A stretch of 64,000 nt of DNA from an unidentified bacterial endosymbiont. Its GTDB lineage: Bacteria > Pseudomonadota > Gammaproteobacteria > Enterobacterales > Enterobacteriaceae. The DNA lies in NCBI RefSeq assembly GCF_918797525.1, contig NZ_OU963893.1, positions 1,922,001 through 1,986,000 on the forward strand. The letters run 5' to 3'. Each line of letters opens with the position of its first letter. The stretch's first letter is position 1. The notes beneath the pieces were generated by a model. It did not search any database and was not told the origin of the DNA. It saw only the letters and a program-made list of their open reading frames with translations. The position numbers and the translations under genes were made by a program. This document shows, in pieces, positions 56,974-64,000 of this stretch.

Positions 56974-57399
56974 TCAAATCGAAATCTTTTTTCCACCGCT
57001 GATACGTGCGGTCGCTGCCTGGCCATCCGCCCCGTACAGTCCCGTCTCTTTATGCGGCTTTAATACCTCAAGCGCTTGCTGATTACGCACTATCTGCCCT
57101 TCCAGCAGCCAGCCGTTATGCTGATTGAGTTCGCGCAAATGCTGGGTTTTTTCTGTAATGGTCTGCCAGCGTTCTAAAATCTCATCGTTAGCGCTGCGCT
57201 GAGCGTTTTGCTCTGCGCGACGCTGCTGCTCCAGGTAGTCCAGCGTCGCCAGAAGCGAACTTTTGTCTTCAGTGATGCGCTGCAACGCGCTGCCGCTAAT
57301 CTGACCGGAAGAGAGGTGCTGCTGTTCCGCGTCCATGACCGTTTTCAGGTCGTTCAGGACAACCGTCATGTGATCCAGTATTTCTGACAGTCGACTCAT
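56974..57399 (-). CDS. flgN: FlgN, flagellar export chaperone
   Basis: A 141-residue helical chaperone for hook-associated proteins FlgK and FlgL (MSRLSEILDHMTVVLNDLKTVMDAEQQHL). The C-terminal region binds the HAP clients. Four bases after flgM on the same strand, the standard flgMN arrangement. Confidence 0.96.
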   Translation of the reverse strand: MSRLSEILDHMTVVLNDLKTVMDAEQQHLSSGQISGSALQRITEDKSSLLATLDYLEQQRRAEQNAQRSANDEILERWQTITEKTQHLRELNQHNGWLLEGQIVRNQQALEVLKPHKETGLYGADGQAATARISGGKKISI

Positions 57400-57403
57400 A
57401 CGG

Positions 57404-57697
57404 TTAGTTACTCTGTAATAAACTCTGTGTGTCCTGAATCAGGGCGTCTGCGATTTTGCTGGTGTCCATTTTCAGTTCGCCGTTACGAATAGCCGTTTTC
57501 AGCTGTTCAACGCGTTCCATGTTGATATCGCTACTGCCTGGCTGCATCAGTTTTGCCTGAGCATCGCTCAGGGTCACGCTGGTACTGTTGGCGGTTGCCG
57601 GTTTTTCCAGACGCGTTTTCTGCGCTGGTACGTCATTCGTTTCGCGAGGTTGTACAGTACTTACTGGCTTCAGGGCTGATGTACGATCAATGCTCAT
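57404..57697 (-). CDS. flgM: FlgM, anti-sigma-28 factor
   Basis: 97 residues. Disordered N-terminus ([19 protein letters not shown]) and C-terminal sigma-28-binding helices ([46 protein letters not shown]). It holds FliA inactive until exported through the finished hook-basal body. Transcribed from flgA read-through and from its own sigma-28 promoter (57758-57784). Confidence 0.97.
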   Translation of the reverse strand: MSIDRTSALKPVSTVQPRETNDVPAQKTRLEKPATANSTSVTLSDAQAKLMQPGSSDINMERVEQLKTAIRNGELKMDTSKIADALIQDTQSLLQSN

Positions 57698-57757
57698 AGT
57701 ATGGTCCTCATCGAGGGTTCGCGGCGTTTGCGCCTGACTTCATCATTCGTTGATTAT

Positions 57758-57784
57758 TTATCGGCAGCCGCCGCGATTTCTTTA
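57758..57784 (-). promoter_or_regulatory. Sigma-28 (FliA) promoter of flgM
   Basis: On the minus strand TAAAGAAA (-35), an 11-base spacer and GCCGATAA (-10) match the FliA consensus TAAAGTTT-N11-GCCGATAA closely. Confidence 0.92.
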
Positions 57785-57790
57785 AAAAGA

Positions 57791-58450
57791 TTACAGGTTA
57801 ATCAGAATTTTCCCATCAGAATCGACGGTCCCGCTCACCACCTGGCCTGAGGACATTCTGACCCGGGCATTTTGCGCCACTGCGGCATTGTTTAATGCCT
57901 TCCCTTCACTGTTGATACTAAAGCCGTCTCCGCTGGCGACCACCATCACCTGTTGACCCGCTTTTACCCGCCAGGCCTGACGCAGCATTGAGATCTGTAT
58001 TGGCTGGCCGGGGGCAACATCGCGCAGGCTGACCGCATCCTGCGCCTGGTTGATTTCAAGCATCGCCAGCGGAGGGAGTTGATCAAGTCGCCCGCGTTTA
58101 AGCGTCACGCTATTGACCTGCAGCACGCTGCCCCGGGCGATGGGAAGGGCGGCGACAACATAATTGCCCATCGCCTTCACGGCAACCTGTAAATAGCGTT
58201 TTTCATTGGTACAACGCGCCAGCACATTCACATTGCCCCACAGCTTTGTGCTGCCCGTCACGCTGAATGACGGATGTTCGCAGGAGGGGTAAAGATTTGC
58301 CGGCGTGCGCACGGTGACGGCGACTTCATCGCTAAAGCCTGCCAGTTGCTGAGCAAAATACTCCGTCAGCCGTTCCTGTAAACCGTCTGCGTGAACCAGA
58401 GGGCTTAAAAGCATGAAGGTTGCCACCAGGCCACATTTCAACGTCCGCAT
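57791..58450 (-). CDS. flgA: FlgA, P-ring assembly chaperone
   Basis: 219 residues from ATG 58450 (same length as E. coli); upstream Met at 58462 is less likely. Signal peptide MRTLKCGLVATFMLLSPLVHA, then the SAF domain in the C-terminal half (VAPGQPIQISMLRQAWRVKAGQQVMVVASGDGFSINSEG). Periplasmic chaperone for FlgI polymerisation into the P ring. Divergent from flgB with FlhDC sites between. Confidence 0.95.
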   Translation of the reverse strand: MRTLKCGLVATFMLLSPLVHADGLQERLTEYFAQQLAGFSDEVAVTVRTPANLYPSCEHPSFSVTGSTKLWGNVNVLARCTNEKRYLQVAVKAMGNYVVAALPIARGSVLQVNSVTLKRGRLDQLPPLAMLEINQAQDAVSLRDVAPGQPIQISMLRQAWRVKAGQQVMVVASGDGFSINSEGKALNNAAVAQNARVRMSSGQVVSGTVDSDGKILINL

Positions 58451-58506
58451 CGCAAGTTCCACCGTTTCCAGAGTTGTGAGGATTCTACCTGCTGCGGTTT
58501 TGCATC

Positions 58507-58546
58507 AACGGAATAAATAGCGACGCATTTTGCGCTTATTCCGTCG
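58507..58546. promoter_or_regulatory. FlhD4C2 binding site between flgA and flgB
   Basis: AACGGAATAAATAGCG (58507-58522) and its inverted partner CGCTTATTCCGT (58533-58544) form the two half-sites of an FlhDC box with a 10-base spacer, suited to activating the divergent class II operons flgAMN and flgBCDEFGHIJ. Confidence 0.85.
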
Positions 58547-58607
58547 ATAAGAGCGACGGCTTGAGATTTAAGCTGTGAACTGAAATTTTGCCATCAGCGG
58601 AGGAGAC

Positions 58608-59024
58608 ATGCTCGATAAACTCGACGCCGCGTTACGTTTTCAGCAGGAAGCGCTCAATTTACGCGCCCAGCGGCAGGAGATTTTAGCCGCGAATATCGCC
58701 AACGCCGATACCCCAGGCTTTCAGGCGCGCGATATCGATTTCTCCAGTGAACTTAAAAAGGTCATGGAGCGTGGCCGTGCCGAAGGAACCGGTGTCGCAC
58801 TGGCATTAACATCCTCTCGCCATATTCCTGCTCAGGCGATGACTGCGCCAACCACTGACTTACTTTATCGCGTGCCCGACCAGCCTTCTCTTGACGGTAA
58901 CACCGTCGATATGGACCGGGAACGTACACAGTTTGCCGATAACAGCCTGCAATACCAGACGGGGCTGACGCTTCTCGGTGGACAAATTAAAGGCATGATG
59001 AGCGTCCTGCAGGGGGGCAACTAA
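58608..59024 (+). CDS. flgB: FlgB, proximal rod protein
   Basis: A 138-residue axial protein without a cleaved signal, exported by the flagellar type III apparatus. N-terminal heptad region [24 protein letters not shown] carries the rod/hook-family motif [12 protein letters not shown]-terminal helix closes the D0 coiled coil. GCGGAGGAG precedes the ATG. First gene of flgBCDEFGHI(J). Confidence 0.97.
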   Translation: MLDKLDAALRFQQEALNLRAQRQEILAANIANADTPGFQARDIDFSSELKKVMERGRAEGTGVALALTSSRHIPAQAMTAPTTDLLYRVPDQPSLDGNTVDMDRERTQFADNSLQYQTGLTLLGGQIKGMMSVLQGGN

Positions 59025-59027
59025 TCC

Positions 59028-59432
59028 ATGGCTTTGCTGAATATTTTTGATATTGCCGGTTCGGCGTTAACCGCCCAGTCCAAACGTCTGAACGTTGCCG
59101 CCAGTAATCTGGCTAACGCCGACAGCGTGACCGGGCCAGACGGACAGCCGTATCGTGCCAAACAGGTGGTCTTTCAGGTTGATGCCGCACCGGGCGCGGT
59201 AACCGGCGGCGTAAAAGTCTCTGACGTGGTTGAGAACCAGGCGCCGGACAAACTGGTGTACGAACCCGGCAACCCGCTCGCGGATGCCAGCGGTTACGTA
59301 AAAATGCCTAACGTGGATGTGGTTGGCGAGATGGTGAACTCTATGTCTGCCTCACGCAGTTACCAGGCAAACGTCGAGGTGCTGAACACCGTGAAGAGCA
59401 TGATGCTCAAAACACTCACACTCGGTCAGTAA
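59028..59432 (+). CDS. flgC: FlgC, proximal rod protein
   Basis: 134 residues. Rod-family N-terminus [27 protein letters not shown] and C-terminal [26 protein letters not shown]. Built onto FlgB/FliE in the rod. Three bases after flgB. Confidence 0.97.
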   Translation: MALLNIFDIAGSALTAQSKRLNVAASNLANADSVTGPDGQPYRAKQVVFQVDAAPGAVTGGVKVSDVVENQAPDKLVYEPGNPLADASGYVKMPNVDVVGEMVNSMSASRSYQANVEVLNTVKSMMLKTLTLGQ

Positions 59433-59443
59433 AGGAGATTCGC

Positions 59444-60145
59444 ATGTCCATCGCAGTAAATATGAATGATACCGCCAATACGGGCGTAGCCAGGACGAGT
59501 TCCACAAATTCACTAACGGGCAACAGTGCCAGCGATCTGCAAAGCAGCTTTCTGACGCTGCTGGTGGCCCAGCTAAAAAACCAGGACCCGACCAACCCAA
59601 TGCAAAACAACGAACTGACCACGCAGCTTGCGCAGATCAGTACCGTGAGCGGCATTGAGAAACTCAATACCACGCTGGGCTCCGTCTCCGGTCAAATTGA
59701 CAATAGCCAGTCGCTGCAGGCGGCCAACCTGATTGGACACGGGGTGATGATCCCGGGGACCACCATTCTGGCCGGTAGTAGCACCACCGATGGCACAACC
59801 ACCACTTCAACCACGCCGTTTGGCGTTGAGCTACAGCAGGCGGCTGACAAGGTGACGGCAACGATCACCGACTCGTCCGGCGCGGTGGTACGGACGATTG
59901 ATATTGGCGCGCTGAGCGCAGGCGTTCATACCTTTACCTGGGATGGCAGCATGACCGATGGCACTACGGCAGCGAACGGTTCCTATAAAGTGAGCCTCAG
60001 CGCCAGCAACGGTTCAACCCAACTGGTGGCCCAGCCGCTGCAGTTTGGGCTGGTACAGGGCGTGATCAAAGGTAGCGACGGCAGCAAACTGGATTTGGGT
60101 ACCACGGGTACCACCACACTCGACGAAGTTCGGCAGATTATCTAA
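59444..60145 (+). CDS. flgD: FlgD, hook-cap scaffold
   Basis: 233 residues. N-terminal export region with SFLTLLVAQLKNQDPTNPMQNNELTTQLAQIS, then a Tudor-like and a fibronectin-like domain (ITDSSGAVVRTIDIGALSAGVHTFTWDG) typical of FlgD_ig. Forms the cap that guides FlgE polymerisation and is replaced by FlgK. AAAGGAG precedes the ATG. Confidence 0.97.
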   Translation: MSIAVNMNDTANTGVARTSSTNSLTGNSASDLQSSFLTLLVAQLKNQDPTNPMQNNELTTQLAQISTVSGIEKLNTTLGSVSGQIDNSQSLQAANLIGHGVMIPGTTILAGSSTTDGTTTTSTTPFGVELQQAADKVTATITDSSGAVVRTIDIGALSAGVHTFTWDGSMTDGTTAANGSYKVSLSASNGSTQLVAQPLQFGLVQGVIKGSDGSKLDLGTTGTTTLDEVRQII

Positions 60146-60171
60146 GCCTTTACACTTATCAGGAGTAAGTC

Positions 60172-61380
60172 ATGGCCTTTTCTCAAGCGGTCAGCGGCCT
60201 GAATGCTGCGGCCACCAACCTGGACGTCATTGGCAATAACATCGCCAACTCCGCGACCTATGGTTTCAAATCCGGTTCTGCTTCTTTCGCAGACATGTTT
60301 GCCGGCTCTAAAGTGGGCCTCGGCGTGAAAGTCGCGGGCATCACCCAGGACTTTACCGACGGAACCACCACCAACACCGGCCGTGGTCTGGACGTTGCCA
60401 TCAGCCAGAACGGTTTCTTCCGGATGGTCGATTCCAACGGCTCGGTATTCTACAGTCGTAACGGCCAGTTCAAGCTGGACGAAAACCGCAATCTGGTCAA
60501 CATGCAGGGCCTGCAGTTAACCGGTTATCCGGTTGCCGGAACGCCATCTACGGTTCAGACCGGTGCGAACCCACAGGCGATTAATATCCCGACCACGTTA
60601 ATGGCCGCGAAGTCCACCACCACGGCTTCCCAGCAGATTAACCTGAACTCTACTGATACTGCGCCAACAACGGCCTTTGATGCCACGAATCCCGACACCT
60701 ACAACAAAAAAGGGACCGTGACCGTCTTTGACAGCCAGGGTAATGCGCACAACATGAACCTGTTTTATGTCAAAGATGCCAACTCTGCTAACGCCTGGAA
60801 AGTGTATGCCCAGGATGGAAGCGTGGAGGGTAGCGCAGCTACGCTTGCCACAACGCTGACCTTCGATAACAACGGTATTCTGACCGGTGGTGCAGATGTC
60901 AATATCACTACCGCGGTCATCCCGGGTGCGACAGCAGCCATCTTCGCGATGAGTTTTGCTAACTCCATGCAGCAGAATACCGGTACGAACAATATCGTTG
61001 CGACTAGCCAGAATGGCTTCAAACCGGGCGATCTGGTGAGCTACCAGATCAACGAAGACGGTACCGTTGTGGGCAACTACTCCAACGAACAGACCCAGGT
61101 TCTGGGGCAGATCGTGCTGGCGAACTTTGCCAACAACGAAGGCCTGCAGTCTCAGGGCGATAACGTCTGGTCTGCCACGCAGTCTTCGGGCGTCGCTCTG
61201 TTGGGAACCGCCGGAACCGGTAACTTCGGTACGCTGACCAACGGCGCGCTGGAAGCGTCTAACGTCGACCTGAGTAAAGAGCTGGTGAATATGATTGTCG
61301 CGCAACGTAACTATCAGTCGAACGCGCAGACAATTAAAACCCAGGATCAGATCCTCAACACGCTGGTTAACCTGCGTTAA
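60172..61380 (+). CDS. flgE: FlgE, hook protein
   Basis: 402 residues, the E. coli length. N-terminal AFSQAVSGLNAAATNLDVIGNNIANSATYGFKS and C-terminal SNVDLSKELVNMIVAQRNYQSNAQTIKTQDQILNTLVNLR form the D0 coiled coil; the middle D1/D2 beta domains are surface exposed. It polymerises into the flexible hook, whose length is set by FliK. AGGAG precedes the ATG. Confidence 0.97.
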   Translation: MAFSQAVSGLNAAATNLDVIGNNIANSATYGFKSGSASFADMFAGSKVGLGVKVAGITQDFTDGTTTNTGRGLDVAISQNGFFRMVDSNGSVFYSRNGQFKLDENRNLVNMQGLQLTGYPVAGTPSTVQTGANPQAINIPTTLMAAKSTTTASQQINLNSTDTAPTTAFDATNPDTYNKKGTVTVFDSQGNAHNMNLFYVKDANSANAWKVYAQDGSVEGSAATLATTLTFDNNGILTGGADVNITTAVIPGATAAIFAMSFANSMQQNTGTNNIVATSQNGFKPGDLVSYQINEDGTVVGNYSNEQTQVLGQIVLANFANNEGLQSQGDNVWSATQSSGVALLGTAGTGNFGTLTNGALEASNVDLSKELVNMIVAQRNYQSNAQTIKTQDQILNTLVNLR

Positions 61381-61400
61381 GCGGCTAACAGGAACGCGCA

Positions 61401-62950
<1,550 letters not shown>

Positions 62951-63007
62951 GGTGTAGTCCGGTGCGGTAAACACCGCACCGGCTCCCTGTTTTCGAAGAT
63001 GAAGGCG

Positions 63008-63706
63008 ATGCAAAAAAACGCGGCATTTCGTTATCCGATATTGACAGTTCTGGCAGTCACCCTCAGCGGGTGCGCCTTGATCCCGTCTAAACCATTGGTC
63101 GAGGGTGCCACTTCCGCCCAGCCGGTTCCCGGGCCTGCGCCTGTGGTGAACGGTTCAATTTTCCAGACCGCACAGCCGATTAACTATGGTTATCAGCCGC
63201 TGTTTGAAGACCGTCGTCCACGTAATGTCGGCGATACGTTGACCATTGTATTGCAGGAGAACGTCAGCGCGAGTAAGAGTTCGTCGTCGAATGCCAGCCG
63301 CGATGGCAAAACCAATTTTGGCTTCGACACCGTCCCACGCTATCTGCAGGGCCTTTTCGGCAATGCGCGTGCTGATGTCGAGGCGTCTGCCAGCAATACC
63401 TTTAACGGTAAAGGTGGCGCGAACGCCAGCAACACCTTCAGCGGTACGCTGACGGTGACGGTTGACCAGGTGCTGGTTAACGGCAATTTACATGTAGTGG
63501 GTGAAAAACAGATAGCCATTAATCAGGGCACTGAATTCATTCGCTTCTCCGGTGTAGTTAATCCTCGCACCATCAGTGGCACTAACACCGTACCGTCCAC
63601 TCAGGTGGCGGATGCGCGCATTGAGTACGTCGGCAACGGCTACATCACCGAAGCGCAAAATATGGGTTGGCTGCAACGCTTCTTCCTTAACTTATCGCCA
63701 TTGTAA
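63008..63706 (+). CDS. flgH: FlgH, L-ring lipoprotein
   Basis: 232 residues from ATG 63008, the E. coli length; an in-frame ATG at 62999 would add three residues. Lipoprotein signal with lipobox VTLSGC (Cys at about 22), then [39 protein letters not shown] and the ring-forming barrel [23 protein letters not shown]. Outer-membrane L-ring bushing. Confidence 0.96.
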   Translation: MQKNAAFRYPILTVLAVTLSGCALIPSKPLVEGATSAQPVPGPAPVVNGSIFQTAQPINYGYQPLFEDRRPRNVGDTLTIVLQENVSASKSSSSNASRDGKTNFGFDTVPRYLQGLFGNARADVEASASNTFNGKGGANASNTFSGTLTVTVDQVLVNGNLHVVGEKQIAINQGTEFIRFSGVVNPRTISGTNTVPSTQVADARIEYVGNGYITEAQNMGWLQRFFLNLSPL

Positions 63707-63718
63707 GCGAGGTGACCC

Positions 63719-64000
63719 ATGTATAAATTTCTCTTCGCCGCGGCGCTGGCTCTGGTGGCAACGCTAGCCCAGGCCGACCGCATTCGCGATCTTACAACCG
63801 TACAGGGCGTACGGGAAAACTCCCTGATTGGCTATGGCCTGGTGGTGGGGCTTGACGGAACGGGTGACCAGACTACCCAGACCCCTTTTACCACTCAAAG
63901 CCTGAACAACATGCTCTCCCAGCTCGGAATTACCGTGCCGACGGGCACCAACATGCAGCTGAAAAACGTGGCTGCCGTTATGGTCACCGCCTCCTTCCCG
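63719..64000 (+). CDS. flgI: FlgI, P-ring protein, 3' end cut by window
   Basis: The first 94 codons are visible. Signal peptide [19 protein letters not shown], then the highly conserved [33 protein letters not shown]. Intact proteins have about 365 residues. FlgI polymerises around the rod in the periplasm with help from FlgA. 12 bases after flgH. Confidence 0.96.
   Translation, partial: MYKFLFAAALALVATLAQADRIRDLTTVQGVRENSLIGYGLVVGLDGTGDQTTQTPFTTQSLNNMLSQLGITVPTGTNMQLKNVAAVMVTASFP

Overview
The window is chromosomal DNA of a moderately GC-rich member of the Enterobacteriaceae, close to Enterobacter, Lelliottia, Leclercia or motile Klebsiella. The evidence is gene order: from about 20.3 kb to the right edge the genes follow the E. 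coli K-12 order (yccJ-wrbA-ymdF, putA/putP, efeUOB, phoH, serX, ghrA, ycdYZ, ymdAB, opgCGH, yceK-msyB-mdtG-lpxL-trhO-yceIJ-solA-bssS-dinI-pyrC-yceB, rimJ-yceHM-murJ-flgNMA-flgBCDEFGHI), and the proteins resemble their K-12 counterparts closely. The genus cannot be fixed from sequence alone.

Left part (1-20.3 kb), accessory. A FecCD-type metal/metallophore ABC importer runs off the left edge on the minus strand and has an excellent Zur box in its promoter. After tRNA-Ser(UGA) comes the purine (allantoate) catabolism cluster: repressor hpxU, a four-gene polar amino acid-type ABC importer, hpxJ (aminotransferase) and hpxK (allantoate amidohydrolase). The divergent hpxWXYZ side is reduced to scars. 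Next are an AT-rich orphan radical SAM gene, an MgtE Mg transporter behind an M-box riboswitch, an EvgA/EvgS-like two-component pair, a DUF1090 periplasmic protein, a broken lone fimbrial usher and a DedA protein.

Middle (20.3-43 kb). A core backbone with several losses: the rut operon is absent between ymdF and putA, where a DUF1778 antitoxin relic and an LprI-like gene sit instead. ycdX is gone except for its last residues, so its chaperone gene ycdY is orphaned. ycdZ is frameshifted. The whole curli region csgGFED/csgBAC is gone except for about 38 codons of csgD. clsC is absent between ymdB and opgC. tRNA-Ser(GGA) is tandemly duplicated together with its terminator. Intact systems include proline catabolism (putA/putP with PutA operators), the acid/iron-regulated EfeUOB ferrous importer with a Fur box, Pho-box-controlled phoH, and osmoregulated periplasmic glucan synthesis (opgC, opgGH).

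Right part (43-64 kb). Ordinary enterobacterial housekeeping with clear regulatory sites (LexA at dinI, PurR at pyrC), a gap where grxB-mdtH would be expected, then the early flagellar genes: flgA-flgM-flgN leftward with a sigma-28 promoter before flgM, and flgB to flgI rightward from an FlhDC site, running off the right edge. Overall, curli and one fimbrial locus are lost while flagella, OPG synthesis and metal import are kept. No obviously new multigene system is visible. The least explained locus is the orphan radical SAM gene with its AT-rich leader.
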